Shown in pieces: positions 38,783-51,508 of a stretch of 64,000 nucleotides of DNA (position 1 is the first letter of the stretch; each line of letters starts with the position of its first letter). A program made the position numbers and the translations under genes. This DNA is from Kryptolebias marmoratus (Eukaryota; Chordata; Actinopteri; Cyprinodontiformes; Rivulidae): positions 15,560,105 through 15,624,104 of the forward strand of contig NC_051441.1 in assembly GCF_001649575.2 (NCBI RefSeq). Reading direction: 5' to 3'. Below the pieces are notes generated by a model. It was not told the origin of the DNA and did not search any database. It saw nothing but the letters and a program-made list of their open reading frames with translations.

Positions 38783-39822
38783 AGATTTAATTTGTAGATG
38801 ACCTCTAAACCCTTGCTTAACAGCTAGCCTTGTGTTAACTCTCTATTCAAATTTGTTCCTCCTTAAAAAAAACATACAAAAGTCACAGGTCAAAACAACA
38901 ATAGCTGTATATACTGATATCAATATCAATGCAAATCCATGCATACAGTTTACAAAACTAGTTTTACTTGATCTTTGTTTTTATTTCTACATCTGGCACT
39001 TGCTGAGTTCTGTAGATCGGACACACTATTGCATTCTTTTTGAACATCAGCAAAGGCTCACCTTCTGCCTCTTTTACAAAGCAAAGCAATCTTTACAGCT
39101 GAAGGCAGTAACTTCATAATCAAAGGGACCAAGTCTTATGAGACTGAACAGAAACCTGAAAGAAGCCTGGAGAAGATAAAGGGCTCATCAACACAAAACA
39201 GATGGGAGCCCTGGATACAGAGCTCCTTGTCTTGATTTCTGGCAAGAGTTCAGCTGTTTTGTTGAGCTGAGGGAGGAAGTATGGTAGCTGTCAGGGGCCA
39301 TTTGATGCTGCCTCTGCAGTTTACACATAAACACAGACAGTAAGATTGATGACGAGGTTACAGGAACATTAAGAGCTGTCCCAGAGGACATTCAATTGCA
39401 AACAATGAGGTTGAAGGTGAAGATAAAGCACATAAACCAGAGTGAGACTCATTTAATTTTGAATCTCTATGTGTTTCTACATTATCCTTGTAGCTTTCTT
39501 GTCCTTTTTCAGGTTCTGTGTGCTGTTTATTGTAAAGGTCAGTAATGTCTCCACCTTTTGGCTGACCTAGATTCAAATGCCCTTTTTCTGTTTGTATGAT
39601 GTAGCGCACATTTGGATGTGAGTTAAAATGAGTGGGTGGCCTGACTCTGTCTCTGTATAATCCCTCTGGTAGCAGAAGTCAGGGAACAGTCAGATTCTTC
39701 GTTTACAATACGCCTGACCTACATCGGCTGCTCAGCGTGCTTATAGGGACGACGCACGAAGTCACACTTGACGTATCCTTCTGCAAAATTTCTGCTGTCA
39801 AGATTGCGGTTGAGTTCTGCTT

Positions 39823-39859
<37 letters not shown>

Positions 39860-40204
39860 TTCAACAGTTTAGTAGCGTTAGTATTTTCATAGAAATGCTG
39901 CTGTCACATTACAGCAAGGATTTTATTCTTCTTAAGCTTCTCTCACCAGGCTGCCTCATGCTAGGTGGTTAACATGAGACGTATAATCTCTACCACACAC
40001 ATACACACAGAAAAAAAATTACTATCACTGAAATATAAAGATGTGCAGCCTTTTCAAGGCAGTTGCACAAAAAATGTCTTTTAAATACACACTAGAAGTA
40101 AAGAAAATGCCTTCTGCATATAAATATTTATTATTGCCAGTTACACTCACGTTCAAAAATGCTACGTACCCTGAAAGAATGATCCAATTTGGACATAGTT
40201 TTGT
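38781..40204. other. No gene seen
   Basis: Intergenic, with a CA microsatellite at 39823. Confidence 0.5.
39823..39857. repeat. (CA)n microsatellite
   Basis: About 17 perfect CA units. Confidence 0.95.
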
Positions 40205-41075
40205 CCACATGCAGACCAGTGATGGGTAGTTTGCAAAGAGCTGACACGTCCAGAATGGGCACCAGTGAGCATAAGAGGGTAGTTACTGCAGCATTCAACA
40301 GTCAACCAAACAATAATGAAAGGTCACCAGACTGAGGATACCTCATTAGCAGCACTTGATGGAGTTTGACAGGAGTGGCATTGTTGGTTTGGCCAGGTGA
40401 TTGTATTGTGTAACTGTCTAAACTGTGGCGTGTTCAGATGTCACAGTGGCCTAATGTTGGAACCAATGGGTATGCCATAACACACGGGTCATGAACGTTC
40501 CTGTCGCCTGAGAGAGACAACATCAAGAGAGGGTCATTGTATTGTTGACCAAGCTTACAGACCTCATGACATCTGCCATCCAGACACAGGTACTGGACTC
40601 TTTACAGCACCCCATGTGTCTCACAGCATGTTCTGATAACTGGCATTGATTGGACTATGGGTGTACCTACCCCTTCACGTCTGGGACATGCTGCGACCTC
40701 ATGTCGTAACCCTCCTGAGACAACACTCTGGTACAGTTTTCAACAACGTCTTCCCACACATGGCACATGTGCTAATGAACTGCCTGCATCATGTTGAGAT
40801 CCTCCTCTGGTCAGCCACGTCCCCTGATCATTCCCTAATTGAACATCTGTGGGGAACAGCTTGGATCTCTCTTTTGACTCAGTGCCGACCTGTTGGATCT
40901 TGACGGCCAGTTGCACAGCTGTGAGCCAACATGCTACAGGACAGGATACAAAATGAATGATGCCGTTCTGCACCATATCTCTGCTTGTACCCAGGCCAGA
41001 CGGGGTTCCACACCCTACTAACATGGGACCAGCAGTTGGCCTGTACTGCCAATTCTGCCAATTCATTCAATCTGA
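40205..41075 (+). pseudogene. Degenerate Tc1/mariner-like transposase
   Basis: Tc1-like DDE transposases cut and paste their own element. Frame fragments show the C-terminal catalytic region at 40646-40903: LRPHVVTLLRQHSG, then MAHVLMNCLHHVEILLW and SPDHSLIEHLWG, the decayed form of the SPDLxPIEHLWD motif carrying the last catalytic Glu. Many stops and frameshifts upstream. Terminal inverted repeats were not found. Inactive. Confidence 0.75.
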
Positions 41076-44029
41076 TATTGCAGTCATTGCAATACAGTCA
41101 TATGAACTTTCAACATTTAATTTTTACCACTTTCTACACATAGATGAATGCACACACACTTTACGCATTGTGTGCTATTTGGAGCAGTAGTTAGAGGTGT
41201 GACAGCCAGATAGGTAGAGGTGATGATAATGAGTTTTAGCTATTTCCGTTATCCCCCTCCCCTCCTTTTCACATAATTTTTCAACTCTCAAACACCCATC
41301 TCATTTTAGACTGGAGCGGAAATTTCCCTGAATACACACAAAGACATGAACACGCAAATACACTTCAACACATATGCCTTTTTTTCCTCACACGCTCCTC
41401 TTTCTTTATTCGTTTCCTGTTCGTCTCCTACAGCACTCTCTCGCACCTCGAGTCTTTGCTTCAATTATCTAAACTGCATTTTCTTCCATGTGTTAAACCG
41501 AAGTGATGCCAGTGTTTCCTGCAGCATATATACATTTTCAATTACATCTACAGTTTTTCCAAGAAACCTAAAAAAGAAAACAAGCTACAGTTTAAAAGTA
41601 ATTTAAACCCCACAGACAAACACACACCCACACAAAATGTCAGCATCTACTGAGGTGATGCCACAGCCTAGCAGCTTTTTTATTCTGCTGTGAAATGGAA
41701 ACAAAAATAAAGAGTTTTGTGAATTTTCAGAAGATTTAGAAAAGAAAGGGCATCAAAACTACATCTAAAATTTACATTATTTTAGATTGACAAACACCTG
41801 ATATAAGGCCTAACATATTAAATTCCTAAGCTGCTAAAAAGATCATAAAGAATATTAATATTGTAATTTGTGTTGATTTGCACATAAAACAATCACGCTG
41901 CAAGTAAAGTTGAGTCTTCTATCATCTTGCAAAAACAACCCATTTTTTTTTCTTTTGAACAGGATATATTTAAAATGTTCTGTTTTCTGTTGACTTAAAA
42001 CGAAGTATTGACTTAAAACTTGATTCGAATGAGTTTCTTTTTCTCAAGTTTCCCTAATAGTCATTTTTGTTTTGAAACTGTGTATCTGATTAGTTTGATC
42101 TCAACACATCTTAGCTTTCAAGATCACTTTAATGGGTGCTGAATCGAAATTCCAAACATAATACATTAAGGTATATAAATATATTTCGCTTTTGAATATT
42201 TTATTTCCCATAGTAGGAAAAGATAAGAGGTTTTGCTGATCTCTTTATTTCAACCAGCAGCTGATCAGAGAAAATACAAATCAAACCTTTATCACCTAAA
42301 ACCAAGCTTGTCCGAATATTTTAGTCATTAACTTCACAGTTTTTTTCTCTTCTGTATTCATCGATAAATAAAACTCTGTCATGACATGCAGCAAAGAGGC
42401 AGCCTCGTTCAGTTACACTGGAATCAAACATCAAAGCAGCATACTTGGCTGACGCAGTAAACACATTATGTACACTGGTCTTCGCCTAAGCCTCAAACTC
42501 TTCTAGTGTTGCCTCGAGCTTGGTCATCTTTGATTTGCAGTTTTCCTAAAGCGACTTGGAACAGGAGACGCTGGGCTTTTGCAATGGATAAAAATGCCTG
42601 GTGGATTTTCTATCAAGCTTTAACCCCAAATCCAGAACTAGCAAAAATGGTGAAATCATGGAAGTAGGAAAGAGATTCTTAATCACATTATTTTTCAGCC
42701 TTGAAACCCCCATGACAGTCACTCCTGGACTTATGGTGGCCCATCTTAGCATTGAAATGGCTGTCATGCAATATTGCAAACAGAGCAGCAAAAGATACAA
42801 AACATTTCTGACACCAGCCAGACACCAGTCTGCTAAATTACAGCTATAAAACAGTTGTTTAAACTGGATTATTAGGGTATGTGACACTTTGAAATGTTTT
42901 GCTGAAAAGTACTAAACTCAAGGTGTTCACCAATAAAATCACCTGTCAAAATATTCTTCATGGTGCATGCAAATTAGACACTTTACAGCTAGTTACTATA
43001 TGAATACTCTTGACAATAACAAAAATCCTGGATAAGCCTCTGAAAATGTATTTGCATTCTAGTCAGTAGATACATCACCTGTCAAAGATTTAGCAAAATA
43101 TATTTATTTGTACTGAATGGTCAGACACATTAAAACTTTTACCTGGCACTGTATGTTATGTACTGTATGACAGGCACGACCGGTCTATAAGGGCATGTGG
43201 GGCACCTAAAAAAAAATCCTTCCCCTTACAAAGTAGTTCCTTTTCATAAATAATGTAAATTCCTCATTACTTGGCTTGCTGTGTATTATTTTGTTCTGCA
43301 TGTTTTAAAACTATTTGGACAATTTTAAATGGAATTTAAAATGGTTTTTGGTGATTCATTTTCAGTTTTTTACTTATTTGCAGCGATAGGGTAGGGCAGT
43401 TCACCGCCCGCGTCCATCAGTAGATTTATCATACCGCATGTCGGCAGTGACCAGAACTGCAGGCAGCTCCAAAAGCACTAATACATTTGTAGACTTGGTG
43501 CTGAAAAGGATGAACTAGCATCTGCACATGATGAGCTTAAGGTGGAGCTGAAAAGATGCTCTGCACAATCTTAGTGAATCTGCTGTCAGTGCAGTATGAC
43601 TTGGCTGGAAGGCTCCTGCCCTTGACCAAGACATTCATGCAACGACAACAACACAAGTGACTAAAGGACTCAACATTTTATTGAGCCTTTTCTCACCACT
43701 CTTGCATACATTTTATACAGTATATCTGATTTATAATGTTCAGGGCTGTAGGGGCTTGGCCTTTGCTCTGAGTGAAACTGGTGAAGCGACATATTACGGT
43801 CTGAACAACTTGCCAGTTCATTGCTGGGCTAACTACGATATAAGCACACATGCTCCAACTATGGTTACATTAGAAATTATGCTTTAAATAATAAGCGTAA
43901 TTTAGAGGTTCCAGAGAAAACCCAGGCACACTGAACATGCACATGAAAATTTCACCAAGGAAGGCCTCGGGCAGTTGTCAAGGACTTTTCTTTTAGCTGT
44001 GAAGTGAGAAGTGAGAACCCCCCCAATAT
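41076..44029. other. No gene seen
   Basis: AT-rich. The 42546-42887 open frames on both strands overlap each other and show no domain. 43170-43650 has a more complex composition and may be a transposon relic, unassigned. Confidence 0.45.
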
Positions 44030-44940
44030 CTCTGTGTGACAAAAAAGAAAATCATGTGTGCATCGATCGTGAGGACAGCTGAGAAGATCACCGGCACCTC
44101 TCTCCCCTGCCTTCAGGACCTCTACAGCTCTCGCCTCAGAAGTAAAGCCCTCTGCTGGGTGGGTGATCTTGCCCACCCGCTACACTGCTTCTTCAACCTG
44201 CTGCCATCAGGGCGGAGACTGCAGAGCCTCAGTTCTAGGACCAGCAGACTGAGGGACAACTCCATCCATCAGGCTGTGAGGATGCTGAACTCTCTGCCTG
44301 CTCCCCCACTTCAGCCCCCTCTCCCACTTCTGCCACCCCGCACACACTAACTCAGCTTCCTGACACCCCCCCTCCATCCCCCTTCAATACTGCTCTGGGA
44401 CATTTATAACCATCAATACACAACTGTGATTTTTAAGAATAGTTTATGAACTCGGTCACTTTAACCAGCCTTCAAGCTCCACTATACTGTATATTGCATT
44501 ATATTTTGCACTACTGTTATGATCATCTCGTCCTGTTTATTCTGGTATTGTCACTTCCACTTAATCACCTCATCAGTACCTAACTGTGACTCTATATAGA
44601 ACCGGTATGCACACCTACACTTTACTCAGTTTTCTCAGGTTTATACTTTATATTGCACTATTGTTTACACTGGCCTTGCACATCCATTATCCTACCTCTC
44701 ATCATGTTATTATTGTCTTCAGTCAGCGTCCCTTTGTCTCCTGTTTGTCACTATTGAGCATGTTGTATCAGAGGTCCTGCAGCTGTTTCTTTCGTATTTT
44801 TATATAACTAGTTGTATTAGTCTATTTTGTTAATGTTGTTGCTGCAACTTGGGTAGGAGTGTAACGTAATTTCAATTTCTATGTATGTCCTGTACATATG
44901 CAGAATTGACAATAAAATCAATAAAGATAAAGATCTTTTC
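44030..44940 (+). mobile_element. LINE (L2/CR1-type) 3' fragment
   Basis: Frame at 44036-44350 reads IVRTAEKITGTSLPCLQDLY, then PLHCFFNLLPSGRRLQSL and RDNSIHQAVRMLNSL, the C-terminus of an L2-like ORF2 downstream of the reverse transcriptase. A roughly 570 bp 3' tail follows, ending in AATAAAATCAATAAAGATAA, a typical LINE tail. 5'-truncated. Confidence 0.75.
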
Positions 44941-47900
44941 TGTTTCCAGCTTCTGTTTCGATAAATGCTCTGTTTATGGCATGTTTCACCATTTGGCATG
45001 TGTATTTGACAACCAGTGTCAGCAAATTTGTCTGTCCGTGCAGCTGGAGCTGAAATCTGCCTCTACGGTATGTGAATGTGAGTGTCTTTATGTGACAGTA
45101 TGAACATGTCATCGCAGCAGGTTTCCTTCCAAGCGATCCAGATTTAGCATATCATCTGTCATCTGGAGTGAGGCTGCTGTGACCTTGAGGATCTTACAAA
45201 AGATATATGTTGCACAGCGCTCTGCTCTGCTGATCCTCTCCTCTCCTCCCTTCATCCCTTTGTTTCCCTGTCATTAAATTTCCCACCTCTACGTGTGTCT
45301 CTCTCCTTCTACCTGAATAGAAGGCTGCTTTGATAGCAGATATTCTTAACCATGATTTTTTTTTAATCATCTACTTCGGAGGCTTCATGGTGTGTGGACT
45401 AAAATGATCTGAACTTTCAAAAGACTGTCACATTTAATCTAAAATAACAGGGGCTTCACAGCCCTGCTAAATGCTTTGTTCCTGTTCCAGCTTTCACATC
45501 AGGAGCTTGGTTGGCTTAATGTGTGGACACATCTAAAGACTGCTGAGCATGAATAGGATATGAATACTTTTTGGGAGGAATGACTCATTGTCACAGGCTG
45601 AGTCTGACTATGTCTGGGTCAGTGGTGTTTCTAGTCAGATAAGTTGAGCAGTTTCCCCATTGTTGTGTTTTGAGCATCTTATTAGGATGCCTCCTGATTG
45701 CTTCTCTCTGGGTTTTTTCCAGGCTCATCGTTCTGGGATGAGACCAAGGGGCAGACCTTTAACTTGCTGTAAGGATTATATTGGGCTGGAAATACCTCAG
45801 GCTTGTTGTAGGTGTTTTATTTCATAATTTTAAAAAATGGACTCAAGAATTGACAGCTGGTAGAGTGATTTGATCATACATGGTTTGGTCAGTCTTGCAA
45901 TCTGAATCTCTCTCTCTCTTTCTCTCTGGGAGTAGCAGCAATGACACTTATGTTTGGTAGTTATCTCTAAAGTAGGAATCAGACACAACACCAAACACAG
46001 ACTTTGTCTTCACAAACCAGCATGTTTGCGTAACAGTGACAGACATTCTGACTTTAAGCAAGGTTTCTCTGGAACACTGTGGCCTTGGCTCACCATAACA
46101 TTGATAATCATGACATTTCAGTTTCATTTGCAGTTTTTGGCCTCTACAGAATCTCTTAGGTGGAGCTGGAGCGTGTCGATGGGGAGAGGGATGTCCGGGC
46201 TTCTTACCTTGACCTGCTACCTCTGCAACCTTAAATTAGCAGTTGAAAAGAGATGGATGGATGGCTTTGTCCCTTCTTCACTGCCCATGATAATACAGTC
46301 TTTCAATTACAGTCTCTTACAAATTTCAGCTATCAAAGATGAAACAGGTTAATGTGTGCTATTTTGTCAGAGTGTGCTGTTAATGATCTGTTTTTGTGAC
46401 AACAGAAACTACTGGCATAGTACTAATTTATTTTGATACCTGAGAGCTGGTGCCTGTTTTCAGGGGTCAACAGGCAAGAAGTGAGGTGCACCTTGGACAG
46501 GTTTGCCAATCCATCTTAAGGCAAGTAATATGACTAGAAAAGATCCATCCATCCATTTTCTTTACCCGCTTATCCATTCCGGGTCGCGGAGAGCTGGTGC
46601 CTATCCCCGAATAGAAAAGATTCCTTTATTTAGTTTGTACATTTATAGTTAATATTTTTTAAACTTATATTGTTTCCTGTCGAGGTTTTAACAAATCTTG
46701 TGTGTAAAACTGAACCAAATTTACCTGAGGCAGTTGTTATTTACTGACCTTCCCATCAGATGGTCAGTGGTTAGATTCTTGGTTTTCCCACGCAGATGTT
46801 CATAATCACAAGTGTCTGATTTATCAATTTGTATCAACATGTCATATCTCTAGCAGAATTCCCTTCCTCTCCGATGTTAGTAAAATATCCTTTGGCACGA
46901 GAAAGATCAACCTTAAACTTTTGAATCAAATGTTGAATGTGTGAAGTTTTGATGATTTGAATTGTGCATTAAGGTTTATTTTTTGCCATTTTTCCAACTT
47001 TTTTTCCTTCTTTTAAGCAGAATCACAGTTGCTGCATTAGAAAGTTGATGTTTAGTTTTATTTTTACCAAGATTTTAACACAATGCAACCAGTCCACTTT
47101 CTTTCACTGATTCCTGTTTAGATCAGTAATGTAGTTGTAGTTATGCAATACTATAACCACGATAAACAATACATAGTTTACATAGTATAACATGTGAAGT
47201 TCATGTCCTTTTTTTGGGACACTTTTAGTATATACACACTGATTATGTATTTATGTATGACTCTGTCACCATGGATATATGCTTAATCTATTTAACCTAC
47301 TTTCACCTATGAGAGTTTTGCAAAAACATTTATGCATGCGTATTTTAAAGACTAAAGCGCCTTTTTTATGCATATCTGAGCACGGATATTTGTCTCTCTG
47401 TGTTAGCACGCTTCTAAATCACAGACAGACCTCCTGCTGCAGTGCTGAGATGCATCAAAGCATCCGCTGAATAACTTCAGGCGTTCTAATCGCAAAACTC
47501 CCTCTGAGCTCCGTCCAACATTAAAATGCTGGATTTAAGTGTGTGAATATGTGTGTGTTAATTAACTCATGTGTGTCTGCGGATGAGCTTGCACCTTGCT
47601 GAGGCGCAAATCGTGCGTGCACCCGCCAGAGGAAATGGGATCACATAAAAGTTTATTTGGATCTGACTTTTAAAAAAGATATCTCTCATAAACACTCTCA
47701 GAGAAGAAGATATCATTTAGCCTAAATAAAAGCACAAACTGAACTTCAAACTCAGCACTAGTTCGTCTTTAAGTGCATTTCCTTGAACCGGTTTATTACT
47801 CCATAGACCTTTATCAGCATTTAAGTTATTGTAGATCCATTAGGTGGAGAGATTGTGGAGATGCACCACCATTATGCTCTCATTTTGACCACACACTTGC

Positions 47901-48164
47901 GTCTGTGTGTGTTGCTTTTACAGACTATGTGTGTGAAAACATGTTAAACTGCTTGCTGTTATACTTCCTCATTGTATGTCACCTTCTCTGACTGTGATTA
48001 TGTGAATTCTTTAAGATAAGCAGCAAGGTGAGAAAATGAGCTGACATGCAATCAGACATTATCTTTACTAACACAATAAAATAAATATAAAAACCAACAG
48101 CAGATTGCAAATGCATGTCAAGGACCTTGGACAAATTGGTTTGCCTTAATTCTTAAGGAATAGC
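44941..48164. other. No gene seen apart from SINE-like fragments
   Basis: Intergenic. The 132-codon frame at 45954-46352 has no recognisable domain. Confidence 0.5.
46435..46610 (+). repeat. Two partial copies of the SINE-like repeat
   Basis: 46440-46520 has GAGAGCTGGTGCCTG and ACCTTGGACAGGTTTGCCAA. 46545-46605 has TCCATCCATCCATTTTCTTT, ACCCGCTTATCCATTCCGGG and CGCGGAGAGCTGGTGCCTAT. Same orientation, head of the second after the middle of the first. Confidence 0.65.
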
Positions 48165-48665
48165 TCTGATCTTTTGAAGCAAAGTCCTGTGGAAAGGCTA
48201 TTAATAATTAATATCTTACCTGTTATAGTTCTCTCTTTGAAGGACCTCAATTTGGAGAAACTGGGTTTAATTCTGAGCAGACTGACGAGCTAAAGACTAG
48301 TTCAAATACAATCAAGACCAATAGGAAAGCTACTATCCCAAAATATCACAGCAGTTCATGTAAGTGCAGTTTTATAAAGCTTTACACCACCATTTGCTTT
48401 TGCAAATAACCATAAAATTCCATCTGAATCATTAAGCAACGCAAAATTCATGTTGACCAATAAGATTTTAAGTTTATAAAGAACGAGTTGTTTTCAAATT
48501 TTTGATGCTGGTGTTATTTTAAGGCACTTGCTGTCCCTGGCCTTGCTCAAACTAGCTTTAGCTTGTTAGTCCAGTCAAAATTAAACTTTTTTTTTTCCAA
48601 ACTAAGATTATTATAAGATCTGTATGGAATAAGTAAAATATAAATTGTCCCTAACCTTCCAACAG
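48165..48665 (+). repeat. Family A repeat, near-complete copy
   Basis: Left arm with AATTAATATCTTACCTGTTA, GGACCTCAATTTGGAGAAAC and CAGACTGACGAGCTAAAG. Right arm at about 48545-48600 (TTTAGCTTGTTAGTCCAGTC, AAATTAAACTTT). About 500 bp. Confidence 0.65.
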
Positions 48666-49299
48666 AAATGTACTTCACAGTAGTTAATGTTTTTGGTTGG
48701 CTAATCCATCAAAGTTTTAAAAGATTAAACATAAATATAAATATCAAGCAGTTTTATACATGCACTAGAATCATCAGTATCAAGGCTGTGACAAACTTTT
48801 ATTTCATTGGAAAGTGGCATGCTTTAATTTTGTTCCAATGTATAATTTAAACAGTAATAACAATTGTTTTTTTGTATATCAGCTGTTTTGTTTGTACTGT
48901 TTACTGTTAATTAAATGAAAGGGAAATTGCAGAACCATTTTAGTACCTATAACCCTAATCGACCCAATTATCTGAATAAATTGGGTTATTAAAACTTGCT
49001 TGCACAACAGAAATGCAAAACTGCATGCATTCAAAACACGAGTTACGAGTTCATAGAATGCAATTTAATGTGAGACACAAAGTAGTTTTGTGTTTATGAT
49101 ATTAACATATCTATCTCACTGTTGTACAATGAAAATGTTCAACATTGTGACTACTTTTATTTTATTTTTGCCTGCCCTCTGTGAGGATCTGGATATTTGA
49201 GAGTCATCTCAAACACATACTCTAAGCACTGAGAACAGACTGTATAGGATTTTTGTTTAAAGCTTTGGTAGCGAGAAATTTGTATTCCTTAAAAGTCTA

Positions 49300-49545
49300 A
49301 TTTTTTAAACGAATATCAATATTTTAAACAAGGATCTTGTTCAGAATGTGTGATGAGGAAGACTTTCCGCTACTACCACACCAAACTGTGGTTCAATATC
49401 TGTAAAATTGACTGAGTTACATACATTTTTGTATTTGCTAACATGGATTAGTCATGGGGGCCATCTTGAATTGGTGTGACTCCAAAAGTTAATCAGTTGT
49501 AAATGTTCATCCCATAATTATTTTTAAGAATTTCAATACAACTTT
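49300..49545 (-). repeat. Family B repeat
   Basis: CCGCTACTACCACACCAAAC, AAATTGACTGAGTTACATAC, GGGGGCCATCTTGAATTGG and CTCCAAAAGTTAATCAGTTG, reverse orientation. Just beyond the inferred mrtfa 3' end. Confidence 0.7.
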
Positions 49546-49770
49546 CATAATAAATGGTAAAACTTTACATCTAGAAGAACATTACTTTTAAGGTACATTA
49601 AACAGAAACATAGTGTACCTCAAATACTCCCCCAGGTAGATTAACTCAATGTTACAGCAAAAAAGGTTCTAAAAAGGTCTTGTTGGTTAAAATGCCTAAA
49701 AACATCAAATTACTGCAGTAGAAAAAGTGAAACAAATGAAAACCAACTTTATGGCAACACAAAAAAATAT

Positions 49771-49776
49771 TTTATT
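49771..49776 (-). other. Candidate poly(A) signal of mrtfa
   Basis: Minus-strand AATAAA with a downstream TTTTTTTGTGTTG element within about 20 nt, the usual arrangement of hexamer and U/GU-rich downstream element. The dispersed repeats resume just beyond it, at about 49545. Confidence 0.45.
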
Positions 49777-51476
49777 ATATCTAAAATTTTCTGTTTACAG
49801 TATGTCTTTTTAATATGTTGAGATATTTCATGTAATTTACAGATTGCTGTGTTTAGCAGACAAAAAGTAGCTGCCAGAACAAAGTCAGAAAATTGAGTTT
49901 CCACAATAAAAGCAATAAAGCAGGTACAGTTTCCCAGGGGGGAGCATGTCAACCTTTAAAAGACAAGATAAGTCACTTACTTCTATGAAGGCCACAGCAA
50001 AGACAATTTTATCACAAGCAGCAATAGTAAACATGAGTTAAACACCAAAAATACTGTAATAAATAAAAACTAAAAAACATCTCTCATTGCATATGTTCAG
50101 TGTTGACATTTCTTGTTTAACAGCAGTTAAAACACAAAAACTAAAAAGTACTGATGCAGTACAGACAATAAAAATTCCAACAAACGACCCAGTAAAGTCT
50201 TTAAGTGGACAGGATTTTATCAAACTGAGTTCTGAAACAATAATCTATCAGCCTGCTGGAGTTTCCTTTTGAAAGTTACTGAAACTGCAGGATGGCAGTT
50301 TGCAAAAGCCTGGTAATCATCTGGTATATAAGGTTAAGCATCAGAAAATATCTATCAAATTGTGCAAGTTCAAGTAAGAAAGAAAACTGAAAAAAAACCA
50401 CCTTCAAAATTACCTTCAGATGACTTCATACATCTAAAGATTTGAACACATATGACTCATGAAGACTAAACTTGTGTTTAAATGCAATAACTTATTACAA
50501 AATATATACATTTTATATAATTTACACAAGCAGGAATACAGTTATGTAACATGAAAAATCATAAGCTCTTTGGCTTCAAGTGACATTGTCAAAATATTAA
50601 AACATCAAGTATCATTTAACTTTAGATTTTAAAATGTGTCACATTTGTTGGACCATCTGAGTTCACATCCATGATCCTTTCACACAACATGGGAAGCGTT
50701 TCAAATGTTTCAAGAAGCTGAGGAGTCTGAAGTAAAGGTCATCAACACTGTTCTGCCTAAAAATGTGTCCCCCATTTAAAATCAGCAATGACTGATAAAA
50801 GCTGCTTAACTTCTTATGTAGGAAATAAGAAAAATGAGTGATGCAATCATCACAGTATTCCATTTTGCCTAAAACATGGAAACGTTTACATTGCAGGTCT
50901 CGAGCTTCAGCTCCCTCATATATGGAAGTTATGGCCACCCGGTATTTTTGCTCTTTAGAAGCACAGAGTCCCCTCAAGACTGATCAGACACGTTAAAAAG
51001 GCAAGAATAGAGCCTGAAAATCATTTACACTCTCTGAAAGAGTGCTTTAAAACTGATAATGCCAGAGTGAGAGATGATGCAGGGATTGGGGTCAAGTGAT
51101 AATACAGTTATACGGGATACTGAGATGTCCAAAAGTAGCAATAGCATTGCTTTGAATAAAAACTGCACTGGGAATTTATTCCTGGCTGTGCATGAAACTG
51201 TAGTTAAGTTTGTTTAAAAGGAGTGTACTTCCTGTAAACTCTTCTTCTGCTGTGTAGCTGCATTGCTGTCTCTGTAGCAATGCCTAGTCTTTAAGACTAA
51301 AAGAAGAGTAGTGCATTTCAAAGAATAAACAGCAATTTTACCCAGATGTTGGTAACAGGTGCTGGTCCAGTTGTACCTCTATCAAATCATATCTCCACTT
51401 CCTGTATACTTCTTACCAAGCCATTACATTTCCATCCATAGTGGTTTATGTTTCGTACTAATTGGGATCATACCAG

Positions 51477-51508
51477 TGATCTGAAGTACCAACACCTACT
51501 TCAGATCA
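51477..51508. other. Perfect 12-bp stem-loop in presumed mrtfa 3' UTR
   Basis: TGATCTGAAGTA, an eight-base loop, then TACTTCAGATCA. The stem is perfect and can extend with a G-T pair. The loop reads GGTGTTGG in the sense direction of mrtfa. Too short for a canonical microRNA precursor. Confidence 0.7.

Noticed and set aside
51477..51508. MicroRNA precursor
   Set aside because: The stem is only about 12 bp; a pre-miRNA needs roughly 22 or more paired bases per arm.
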